NCBI GenBank assembly: GCA_937906975.1
Contig: CALCUN010000026.1
Span: 1-46,146, forward strand
DNA length: 46,146 bases
DNA from: an uncultured Bacteroidales bacterium
GTDB lineage: Bacteria > Bacteroidota > Bacteroidia > Bacteroidales > P3
Direction: 5' to 3'
The position numbers and the translations under genes were made by a program. The notes beneath the pieces are model-generated. The model made no database searches. It had not been told where the DNA came from and saw only the letters and a list, made by a program, of their open reading frames with translations. Below are positions 30,843 to 38,566 of the stretch, one piece after another. Within the stretch, counting starts at the first letter, position 1. Every line of letters begins with the position of its first letter.

Positions 30843-32987
30843 TACGATTTTCATTTCTTTTATCAAGTTTGTTGCTCCTGCATACTTGTCTATTATGAAT
30901 AGAACGTAACGTATATCTACTGAAATACATCTTTGAAGATCTGGATTGAAAGCTATGTTTCCGCTCATTGCTTCCCAGTTTCCGTCAAATGCTATTCCGA
31001 CTAATTCTCCCTTAGCATTGATTGTTGGAGATCCAGAGTTTCCTCCTGTTATGTCAAGGTCTGCTATGAATGCCACAGGAACGCTTCCGTTTTCTGCGTA
31101 TTGACCATAGTCTTTTGTTTCATAAAGAAGTCTAAGCTTTGAAGGAACGGTAAATTCCCAAGAAGAGTTGTCTTCTTTTGCCATTACTCCGTCTAATGTT
31201 GTGATATACTTATAGGTAATTCCGTCTTTTGGTTCGTATGGACGTACTGTTCCGTATGTGTAACGGATTGTAAGGTTTGCATTTGGTGCAAAATGTTTGT
31301 TTTTATCCATTTCCATTACTCCTTTTACGAACAAACGATTTGAACGATTTAGGCTTTCTCTTTCTTCTCTAACAGAGGCAAGTTTTTCGTTAAGGTTTGA
31401 AATGAATTGGTTTGTTAATATGTAAGCTGGGTCGTTAGTGATTTGTGTTACATCAAGGTTGTCTAATAGTTTGTTAAGATTTTCTTGTTCTACTAATAAT
31501 GATGTTTTGAAAATATCGTTTGCTATTTGCTTGAAGTCGTAACCGTTTGCAAAGGCATTTGATAAAAATTCTGGTGATTGGTGAAGGATTGGAACGTTAC
31601 GGAAGAATACGTCAAGACCTGCTGCAAATAATTTTTCTTCTGTTATAATGTTGTAATCCTTAAACACACCTGCAAATTGTGTTTTAAGTTTTGCTGCAAT
31701 TTCTTTTGCTTTTTCTGATTTTCCGTTTTTGCTTAATTCTTCTTCAAGCGGTCTTAGTTGTCTTGCTATTGAGAATACTGATGAGCCTCTTAGGATTGCT
31801 TCGTTAGTGTAAACTCTTAACAATTCATATTCGCCTGTTGCTTTATATGCTGCTGCAAGATTTTTCAATACTTCGCCATATTCTGCTTTGCGAGATGCGT
31901 CTTTTTCAATCCACTGTGCAAAACGGTTTTCTAAGGCTTGTTTTGAGCTTTTTACATCAAGGTTTTTCAAACATGTTGTTTGTCCTTGGTAGAATTTCCA
32001 ATAGTTTGAAAGTGATGCAAACTTACTTGCGTATTGTATTCTTACTCTTGGCTCTTGTAACATATCGGCTTGCATTACGTTTCTTAAAGCTGTACGAGCT
32101 GTTACAACAGATGGGTTGTAAGTATCTATGGCTTGTTCTACACCAAACGATGTTAAGAAACGGTCTGTTGTTCCTGGATAACCTATTATCATAACAAAAT
32201 CATTTTCTTTTACACCTTTCAATGAGATTGGTAAGAAATGTTTTGGTTTCAAAGGAACATTGTCTTTTGAATACTTAGCTGGCTTTCCGTTTTTGTCAGC
32301 ATAAACTCTAAATACTGAGAAATCGCCTGTGTGTCTTGGCCACATCCAGTTGTCTGTATCGGCTCCGAATTTTCCGATTGAAGAAGGTGGAGCTCCTACT
32401 AAACGTACGTCTTCGTAAACCTCATATACAAATAGTATGTATTGGTTTCCGTTGAACATTGTAGAAACTTCTGCTGTGTAGGTTGTACCTTTTTCTGTTT
32501 CTTCTTTTATTTTCTTAGAGTTTGCTCTAATTATTTTTGCTCTTTCATTCTCATTCATTTCGTTTGTTACGCCTTTTAATACTTGGTCTGTAACATCTTC
32601 CATTCTGATAAAGAATTTAGCTGTCAATCCTGGGTTTGGAAGTTCTTCACTTTGGTTATACGCCCAAAATCCATTGCTTAAATAATCGTGTTCTACGGTT
32701 GAGTGTTGTTGAATTTGAGGATAACCGCAGTGGTGATTAGTTAAAATCAATCCTTGGTCAGAAACAATTTCTCCTGTACAACCTCTACCAAATTGAATGA
32801 TAGCATCCTTTAAAGAAGCGTTGTTAATGTCGTAGATTTGTTTAGAGGTAAGTTTCAAACCTTTCTTTTTCATTTCTTTATATGTCTGTTTGTCAATCGA
32901 CATCAACAGCCACATTCCTTCATCTGCTTTTACCAATGGTGAAAAAGCAAATAACGCTAATAAAAATAACGTTGTAATTCTTTTCAT
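30837..32987 (-). CDS. S46-family dipeptidyl-peptidase, DPP7-like
   Basis: 716 residues, periplasmic/surface serine exopeptidase. Signal peptide to about residue 21. GCTGEIVSDQGLILTNHHCGY carries the catalytic His (85/86). NWMWPRHTGDFSVFRVY is the conserved Asp region. TGGNSGSPT has nucleophile Ser651. Residue 669 in FDGNWEA is Gly, the position that distinguishes DPP7 (Gly, hydrophobic P1) from DPP11 (Arg, acidic P1) in Porphyromonas. The enzyme removes dipeptides from oligopeptides, suiting a peptide-fermenting lifestyle. A strong promoter lies at 33023-33053. Confidence 0.92.
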   Translation of the reverse strand: MKRITTLFLLALFAFSPLVKADEGMWLLMSIDKQTYKEMKKKGLKLTSKQIYDINNASLKDAIIQFGRGCTGEIVSDQGLILTNHHCGYPQIQQHSTVEHDYLSNGFWAYNQSEELPNPGLTAKFFIRMEDVTDQVLKGVTNEMNENERAKIIRANSKKIKEETEKGTTYTAEVSTMFNGNQYILFVYEVYEDVRLVGAPPSSIGKFGADTDNWMWPRHTGDFSVFRVYADKNGKPAKYSKDNVPLKPKHFLPISLKGVKENDFVMIIGYPGTTDRFLTSFGVEQAIDTYNPSVVTARTALRNVMQADMLQEPRVRIQYASKFASLSNYWKFYQGQTTCLKNLDVKSSKQALENRFAQWIEKDASRKAEYGEVLKNLAAAYKATGEYELLRVYTNEAILRGSSVFSIARQLRPLEEELSKNGKSEKAKEIAAKLKTQFAGVFKDYNIITEEKLFAAGLDVFFRNVPILHQSPEFLSNAFANGYDFKQIANDIFKTSLLVEQENLNKLLDNLDVTQITNDPAYILTNQFISNLNEKLASVREERESLNRSNRLFVKGVMEMDKNKHFAPNANLTIRYTYGTVRPYEPKDGITYKYITTLDGVMAKEDNSSWEFTVPSKLRLLYETKDYGQYAENGSVPVAFIADLDITGGNSGSPTINAKGELVGIAFDGNWEAMSGNIAFNPDLQRCISVDIRYVLFIIDKYAGATNLIKEMKIVK

Positions 32988-33022
32988 CTTGATTCGCTTT
33001 TAGTTAATAATTATTTAAACTA

Positions 33023-33053
33023 CAAAAATAAACCTTTTCTTTGATTTTACAAA
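33023..33053 (-). promoter_or_regulatory. S46 peptidase promoter (TTTG-N19-TATTTTTG)
   Basis: On the minus strand, TTTG (33053-33050), a 19-nt spacer and TATTTTTG (33030-33023). Predicted leader about 30 nt. 21-bp repeats start within 10 nt upstream. Confidence 0.82.
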
Positions 33054-33061
33054 AACTAAGA

Positions 33062-33124
33062 AAATTATTTCTTTGCTTTAAGAAATTTTTTCTTTACTTT
33101 AAGAAATTTTTTCTTTGCTTTTTT
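33062..33124 (-). repeat. three 21-bp repeats upstream of the S46 promoter
   Basis: Units 33062-33082, 33083-33103 and 33104-33124 share AAATTTTTTCTTTGCTTT on the plus strand (A-rich on the strand of the downstream gene). A CTTAG-containing stretch follows to about 33145. The acyltransferase stop codon (33094) lies inside unit 2. Confidence 0.83.
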
Positions 33125-34241
33125 TCTTTTTTTCTTAGAAAAAAATCCTCAAAGTAACGTTTTGATAAAGAGGATATTACAATCGTAAGTGAAAAGACTG
33201 AAATTAGAAAGGTTATTATTAACAAACTATTTGGAATAAAGGCTTTTAGTTTGGAGAATATAAGGACTACGAAAAACATAACGCCCATGTGATACATATA
33301 AATGCCGTATGAGATTTCTCCTAAAAAGAATAAGGCTTGGTTTTCTTTCTTTTCTTTGAATGAAAGGGTATATGAAATTATTATATAAAGATATAATAAA
33401 GAGATTATCAAAGGTGAAAGAACGGGTGTTTTGAAAACGAAATTCCAAATAGGGTTATCAATATTTATATTAAAACAAAGGTAGATTATTACTAAAAGAT
33501 AGATAGTATATTTTATAGGTTTACTAAATAATATCTTGGTTTCCAATCGTTTATAGGGGGGGTAATAAATAAAAGATAAGCTCCTAAGGCTCCTATTGCC
33601 ATTGTTTCAAAGCTGTAATTGTGAATTAAAAATGCGTAAACGTTATTTGAAATATCTATTCCTTGAATTTGTATATAGATTGCAAGTAATAGTTTTATTG
33701 CTATAATAAATAAGATTGGTATAAGGCTTTTTTTGATAAATTTAAACAAGGGTGCCCAAATTAAATAGAAGACTTCCTCTACTCCTATTGACCATAATGG
33801 TTCTAAAAAGTGATTTCCGTAATGGAAAAGTACGAGTATGGGGAAGAAAAATAAGAAATAGTACCATGTTTGAGTGAGTGTGTAAGGCATTTCATATTCT
33901 ATGTTAAATATGGAAAAGAAAAATGGTAGAAAAATTGTACCTACGAAAATCAAAAGAAAGTAAAGAGGCCAAATCCTCTTTACTCTCCTTAAATAAAACT
34001 GCTTTATAGCTATTGTTTTTGTTTGATTCTTTTCTTTTAAAAGAAGATATGTTATAAGAAATCCGCTTAAAACAAAGAAAAAACTAACTGCATTTGCTCC
34101 GTTTCTAAACAAGCTGAAACTTTCTATGTCAAATAATTCATATTTTCTTCCAATAGTTGCACTATGATGAAGCACCACCAAAGAGGCTGCAAGAAATCGT
34201 AAAGTATTTAACCCTTTGAAATGAGTTATGCTTTTATACAT
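33094..34241 (-). pseudogene. acyltransferase-3 (OafA-like) gene split by a C7 tract; probably phase-OFF
   Basis: Two overlapping frames together encode one membrane O-acyltransferase. The N-terminal part (34241-33513, 242 codons) has FKGLNTLRFLAASLVVLHHS, NAVSFFFVLSGFLITYLL, RRVKRIWPLYF and PLWSIGVEEVFYLIW. The C-terminal part (frame ending 33094) has LFFLGEISYGIYMYHMGVMF. The switch is at a run of seven C (G on plus, 33556-33562). Adding one C, or removing two, would join the frames into a 383-codon gene of normal family length. As written, the product stops after LFITPPINDWKPRYYLVNL. The family transfers acetyl or other acyl groups to surface glycans. The start overlaps the upstream lipoprotein stop. 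Confidence 0.85.
33556..33562 (-). repeat. homopolymeric C7 (G7 on plus) slippage tract
   Basis: Seven identical G/C bases in otherwise AT-rich coding DNA, exactly at the point where the acyltransferase frame shifts. Confidence 0.85.
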
Positions 34242-34419
34242 TTTGTGCAGTTAGGTAATAGGTGTTTTGTTGTTGTGGTTTTTGGTAAGAAAATGTTGGA
34301 CAATTACATTTTTTCTTTCTTGTCTTTTGCATCTTTGCCCCTCTTGAACTTGTAGAGCAAGAGAGACAAAGAATTGATGCTAATAATAATATTGCTATAC
34401 TTGTTATTCTTATTCGCAT
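34234..34419 (-). CDS. small lipoprotein
   Basis: 61 residues with signal peptide MRIRITSIAILLLASILC and lipobox LCLSC (Cys about 21). A short basic mature part follows, including KKKCNCPTFSYQKPQQQ. No family named; the CNCPTF motif looks conserved in type. It overlaps the protease stop upstream and the acyltransferase start downstream (8 nt), so translation of the four genes 36655-33094 is probably coupled. Confidence 0.7.
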   Translation of the reverse strand: MRIRITSIAILLLASILCLSCSTSSRGAKMQKTRKKKCNCPTFSYQKPQQQNTYYLTAQNV

Positions 34420-36062
34420 AATATGACTTGTTGTGTTTGTATTGCGTTATCTGTTATTACTTTAATGGTATAAACTCCTTTTGTTAAGTGTTTTAAGCTC
34501 AATTGTTGGTTTTTGTTTGTTGTTGCGTGTTCTTCTATCACTCTTCCTGCTTGGTCATAGATTTTTATTATAGTTGAGCTTGTTGGTTCTGTGATTGCGA
34601 TATTTATTACGTCTTTTGTAGGATTTGGATATAGTTTTACTGAATTGTTTTCTGCGTTTACATCTGATAATCCTGATTCATAATCCATTCCATATACGTT
34701 ATTAGTTCCTGTTTCTGCTGGGTCTAACCATGGTTTTAGTTTTCTTGCATTTGCATTGCCGTTTGATTCCCAGTGATACGACATTTTTCCGTATAAGTCA
34801 TATTTGTAACTTGCAGATACATCACAACCTGATGCTCCTCCTGTAAGTGTGCCTATGATTTGTCCGTTTTCATTAAATAATGCTGAGCCAGAAGAACCGC
34901 CTTCCATAATTCCCCAACCGTTTTCAGTCTCTACCCAATCTACATACCAGTGTGTGGCTGAGTTTGAACCGTATGATGAACTTTGTATGCGAGAGGTGAA
35001 TGTGGAAATCTTTTTAACGTCTCCGCTTGGGTGGTGTATGCCAACGCCGCTATTGACTGCTGTATTTCTTCTATCCCATCCGCACCAGTATGGGTCGTAT
35101 GTTTGTGGTATGTCATCGTTTAATAAGAACAATGCAAAGTCTGAACCATTTGAAGCATAAGTATTGTCGTATGCTTTTACGCTTGTTCCTGTCAAAGATT
35201 TAGAACGGCTTGGTTCTACTCCTGCTGTGCTACAACCACTGTTTTCATATTTAAAATAAAATACAAATTGGCTGTAATAACTGTTTGAAGCAACGTCTTC
35301 AATGCAGTGTGCTGCACTTAAAACGTATGGTGCAAAGTCATAATTTGTGTTGTTTACCAATGTTCCTGTACACCAACCTATGTAATAACTGCTCATTCTT
35401 ACTTGTATTCTACACACTCCTCTTTGTTGGTTACGGAAATTATCTCCTTCTGAACAGTTTACGTTTACATTACAGTCGCCTGAGGAACGATATTCGTCAG
35501 ATAGTTTTGTTATGCTACGATATGCGTAACCTATTTCTGTAAGTTCTATTTGTGGTTGTTGGATTTCTGTGTTTGGTTGATAGTATTCAAGAATTATTTT
35601 ATCGCCTTCTATGTATTCTGTTGCGAATGTGTTAAATTCGTTGTTGTTTCTGTGTGTGAAAGCTCCTAAAATTTTTGTTCTCTCTGGGTTATAGACAAAG
35701 AATTTACCTGTGCGTGGTAGTTGGAAGTTGTCTGAGTAAAAGATTAAGGCTTGTGCGTCTTGGCTTTCTACGCTTAGCGTCCACACAGTAGCGTCTGCGG
35801 TTTGTTTTTTATCGGCTAATTCAAAGAAGTCTTTGTAAATAGGCATTATAACTCCAAAGCGCATCATCTTATTCTCTAAATCATTTTCTAAATCCTCTGC
35901 TATAACTTCTGTTAAGTCGGGTTTGTCAATTTTTAACGTTGTTATATTTTGATAATCAAATCCTTCTAATTTGTAAGTGTAAGGATTTTCATTAGTGCTT
36001 AATTGAGAAAAAGCACTAAAACTCATAATGAGTGAAATAATTGCAAAAATTGTTTTTTTCAT
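34410..36062 (-). CDS. secreted trypsin-like serine protease with T9SS type A sorting domain
   Basis: 550 residues. Signal peptide (to FSQ, residue 20). Unrecognised N-terminal region about 25-180. S1-type catalytic domain about 205-455 with LSAAHC (His252), GSDFALF (Asp308) and EGGSSGSALFN (Ser391), plus several Cys pairs, resembling lysyl-endopeptidase/Achromobacter protease I relatives. The C-terminal type IX secretion signal, about 475-550, has LYPNPTKDVINI, IYDQAGRVI and LTKGVYTIKV. Predicted to be exported by T9SS and surface-attached or released. The start overlaps the coaE stop (ATGA). Confidence 0.9.
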   Translation of the reverse strand: MKKTIFAIISLIMSFSAFSQLSTNENPYTYKLEGFDYQNITTLKIDKPDLTEVIAEDLENDLENKMMRFGVIMPIYKDFFELADKKQTADATVWTLSVESQDAQALIFYSDNFQLPRTGKFFVYNPERTKILGAFTHRNNNEFNTFATEYIEGDKIILEYYQPNTEIQQPQIELTEIGYAYRSITKLSDEYRSSGDCNVNVNCSEGDNFRNQQRGVCRIQVRMSSYYIGWCTGTLVNNTNYDFAPYVLSAAHCIEDVASNSYYSQFVFYFKYENSGCSTAGVEPSRSKSLTGTSVKAYDNTYASNGSDFALFLLNDDIPQTYDPYWCGWDRRNTAVNSGVGIHHPSGDVKKISTFTSRIQSSSYGSNSATHWYVDWVETENGWGIMEGGSSGSALFNENGQIIGTLTGGASGCDVSASYKYDLYGKMSYHWESNGNANARKLKPWLDPAETGTNNVYGMDYESGLSDVNAENNSVKLYPNPTKDVINIAITEPTSSTIIKIYDQAGRVIEEHATTNKNQQLSLKHLTKGVYTIKVITDNAIQTQQVILCE

Positions 36063-36655
36063 TGTGCGTTGTTTTTGATTTGTTTTAAAATATCTTCGTG
36101 AATTGCTATTATTTGTGGTAATAGCATCGTCTTATTGTCATGATAAATGTTGTAATCCGATAGTTGTTTTTTGGTTTCTGGGTTCATTTGATTGTTTATG
36201 CGTTGTAAGACTTGCTCTTTGGAAATTTTATCGCGAAGTTTTACTCTTTCTATTGCGATTTCTATCGGTGTTTCTATGTTTATGATTTTGTCAAAGTGTT
36301 TTTGCCATGAGGTTTCAAAGATTATGGCTGATTCTAATATGGTATAGGGAGTGGTTTGTTGGCTTTGCCATTTTTTGTATTTGTCTAATACTTTTGGGTG
36401 AATGAGTTGGTTTAGTTTTTCAAGTGCTTGGCTATCGTTAAAGACTATATCGGCAAGTTTTTGAGCACGAAATTCTCCGTTTTCTATGATGGTGTTTCCA
36501 AAGGTTTGGATTATTTCTTGCAAAAACTCTTTTTCTTTGTAGAGTTCTTTGGCTTGCAAATCAGAGTTAAAGACTGGTATTCCAAATGATTTGAATACAT
36601 TTGAAATCAGCGTCTTTCCGCAACCTATTCCGCTTGTTAATCCGACTGAATACAT
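36059..36655 (-). CDS. coaE: dephospho-CoA kinase
   Basis: 198 residues. P-loop GLTSGIGCGKT (5-15), VFNSDLQAKELY, LIHPKV, ESAIIFET and the lid region RVKLRDKISKEQVLQRINNQM. Phosphorylates dephospho-CoA at the 3'-OH, the last step of CoA synthesis. It leads the coaE-protease-lipoprotein-acyltransferase run. The HU terminator lies just upstream, but no promoter is clear. Confidence 0.94.
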   Translation of the reverse strand: MYSVGLTSGIGCGKTLISNVFKSFGIPVFNSDLQAKELYKEKEFLQEIIQTFGNTIIENGEFRAQKLADIVFNDSQALEKLNQLIHPKVLDKYKKWQSQQTTPYTILESAIIFETSWQKHFDKIINIETPIEIAIERVKLRDKISKEQVLQRINNQMNPETKKQLSDYNIYHDNKTMLLPQIIAIHEDILKQIKNNAQ

Positions 36656-36667
36656 TCTTTAACGTAA

Positions 36668-36698
36668 AAAAGGACTACTTGTGTGTTGTAGTCCTTTT
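36668..36698 (-). terminator. terminator between HU and coaE
   Basis: AAAAGGACTAC (36668-36678) pairs with GTAGTCCTTTT (36688-36698); 9-nt loop, A/T flanks. Confidence 0.85.
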
Positions 36699-36727
36699 AT
36701 TTCACATTTTATTATTAAGCCTTATTA

Positions 36728-36997
36728 TTATAAGTTTGAAGATAATTCAGAACCTGCTTTGAATTTCACAACTTTCTTTGCAGGAACTTTTACTATTTCT
36801 CCTGTACGAGGATTTTTTGCTGTTCTTTCTGCTTTTTCTTGTACTGAAAATGCTCCAAATCCTAAGAATGATACTTTTTCTCCTGCTTGTAAATATTCTT
36901 TTGTTACGCCTAAAAATGCTTCATACGCTTTTTGTGCATCTATTTTTGACATTCCAGCTCTTTCAGCCATTTTGTCTGTAAATTCTTTTTTTGTCAT
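36728..36997 (-). CDS. HU-family DNA-binding protein
   Basis: 89 residues, standard HU/IHF size. MTKKEFTDKMAERAGMSK, VSFLGFGAFSV and the DNA-contacting arm RTAKNPRTGEIVKVPAKKVVKFKAG. A nucleoid architectural protein that bends and stabilises DNA. Monocistronic, with its own strong promoter and terminator. Confidence 0.95.
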   Translation of the reverse strand: MTKKEFTDKMAERAGMSKIDAQKAYEAFLGVTKEYLQAGEKVSFLGFGAFSVQEKAERTAKNPRTGEIVKVPAKKVVKFKAGSELSSNL

Positions 36998-37035
36998 ATC
37001 TATTTGGTTTTTAATTTGTTTTATTTATATCGTTG

Positions 37036-37066
37036 CAAATGTAATTGTTTTTTTAATATCTACAAA
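37036..37066 (-). promoter_or_regulatory. HU promoter (TTTG-N19-TACATTTG)
   Basis: On the minus strand, TTTG (37066-37063), 19 nt and TACATTTG (37043-37036). Leader about 32 nt. CTTAG-type repeats lie directly upstream. Confidence 0.85.
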
Positions 37067-37126
37067 ATAATCCTAAGAAAAAAATTTATTTTTCTTAGGA
37101 TTATTCAATTTTTCCTTAGGATTATT
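37066..37126 (-). terminator. fmt operon terminator built from CTTAG repeats
   Basis: A perfect 17-bp inverted repeat, AATAATCCTAAGAAAAA (37066-37082) with TTTTTCTTAGGATTATT (37089-37105). A third arm TTTTTCCTTAGGATTATT (37109-37126) runs over the fmt stop. The CTTAGG cores at 37094 and 37115 are 21 bp apart. Confidence 0.8.
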
Positions 37127-38087
37127 TTACGTTTTCTAAGACTTCTGATTGCAATTTCAATCCTTTGATTAATTCTTTTGCAGGCATTCGTTTTTTTCCA
37201 CTTAGTTGCAAATCAAGCAATTGAATATATCCATCTTGACAGCTAACAATTATTGTTTCTTTGTCTTGGATTTTAAACTGCCCACAAGTATTTGCTTCTG
37301 TATTCTTTGGAATAAATTTCGCTTTAAAGACCTTAAATTGATAAATCTTTTCATCTACTTTGTCTATAAACTGTGTTGTTGCAGCAGGATATGGACTCAT
37401 TCCTCTGATTAGATTGATAATTTTTTCACCTTTTTCATTCCAATTTATAATTGTTGTTTCTTTGAAAATTTTTGGTGCTGGTTTAAGGTTTTCACTTTGA
37501 ATTTGAGGGGTGGTTTGCAGATTTGGACTTAGCAGTCTTTCAATTGTTTTTTCAATTAAGTCAAAGGCTGTGAACATCATTTCATCATGCAAATCTCCTG
37601 CTGTGGTTTCTGGATTGATTGCTATGGTTTGTTGCAAAATTATCTCTCCCTCATCTGTTTTGTCATTAAGAAGAAAGGTTGTCATGCCTGTTTGCTCTTC
37701 TCCGTTTATGATTGCCCAATTGATTGGAGCGGCTCCGCGATATTGTGGCAAGAGTGAGGTGTGAAGATTAAAGGTTCCGTATTTTGCAAGGCTGTATATG
37801 CTTTTTGGTATCATACGAAAGGCCAACACAACTTGTATATCGGGTTGCAAAGCTGTGATTTGGTCTATGAAGTCTTGTTGATTTAACTTTACAGGTTGAA
37901 ATAACGGCAAGTTATTATCTATTGCGTATTGTTTTACGGCAGAATAATTAATTTTCTGTCCTCTTCCCGATGGTTTGTCGGGCTGTGTAACTACCGCAAC
38001 TATGTTATAATTATTTTTATGCAACTTCTCTAATTGATATGCTGCAATTTCTGGTGTTCCGTAAAAGATTATCTTTTTGTTTTTCAT
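37122..38087 (-). CDS. fmt: methionyl-tRNA formyltransferase
   Basis: 321 residues. Formyl-THF domain with YGTPEIAAYQLEKL, TQPDKPSGRGQK, FNLHTSLLPQYRGAAPINWAIINGE (catalytic His and SLLP loop) and DEGEI. The C-terminal OB-like tRNA-binding domain follows IRGMSPYPAA. Formylates initiator Met-tRNA. The start overlaps the ribH stop by 4 nt; it is the last gene of the manC-to-fmt run. Confidence 0.95.
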   Translation of the reverse strand: MKNKKIIFYGTPEIAAYQLEKLHKNNYNIVAVVTQPDKPSGRGQKINYSAVKQYAIDNNLPLFQPVKLNQQDFIDQITALQPDIQVVLAFRMIPKSIYSLAKYGTFNLHTSLLPQYRGAAPINWAIINGEEQTGMTTFLLNDKTDEGEIILQQTIAINPETTAGDLHDEMMFTAFDLIEKTIERLLSPNLQTTPQIQSENLKPAPKIFKETTIINWNEKGEKIINLIRGMSPYPAATTQFIDKVDEKIYQFKVFKAKFIPKNTEANTCGQFKIQDKETIIVSCQDGYIQLLDLQLSGKKRMPAKELIKGLKLQSEVLENVK

Positions 38088-38563
38088 AATGCAGCCATTT
38101 TTAACGCTGTGATAGCGGCTTCAACTCCTTTGTTACCGTGTTTTCCTCCGCTACGGTCAATGGCTTGTTGCATATCGTTTGTTGTAAGTACGCCAAAGAT
38201 GATTGGAACTTCTTGTTTAAGTCCTAATTGCATGATTCCGTTTGCTACTGCATCGCAAATAAAATCGAAATGACGTGTTTCGCCTTGAATAACACAGCCT
38301 AAACAAATGATAGCACTAAATCTTCTGTTTTTTTCTAATAGTTTTGCTGCTCCAAATGGTAGTTCAAAACTTCCTGGAACGTGTATGATGTCGATGTCTT
38401 TTTCATCTACTTCATACTTTAAAAGTGTGCTTACTGCTCCTTCTAATAAACTATCTGTAATTTGATTGTTCCATTCAGAAACTACGATTCCGAATATTTC
38501 CTTTTCGCCCGAGGGCACTTCGTCTTGGTTGTATGACGAAAGATTTTTAAGTTGTGATGACAT
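38084..38563 (-). CDS. ribH: 6,7-dimethyl-8-ribityllumazine synthase
   Basis: 159 residues. FGIVVSEWNNQITDSLLEGA, VPGSFELPFGA, LGCVIQGETRHFDFI (catalytic His) and FGVLTTNDMQQAIDRSGGKHGNKGVEAA. Penultimate riboflavin step; the family forms pentamers or 60-mers. Embedded between the M23 peptidase gene (3-nt gap) and fmt. Confidence 0.95.
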   Translation of the reverse strand: MSSQLKNLSSYNQDEVPSGEKEIFGIVVSEWNNQITDSLLEGAVSTLLKYEVDEKDIDIIHVPGSFELPFGAAKLLEKNRRFSAIICLGCVIQGETRHFDFICDAVANGIMQLGLKQEVPIIFGVLTTNDMQQAIDRSGGKHGNKGVEAAITALKMAAL

Positions 38564-38566
38564 AAT

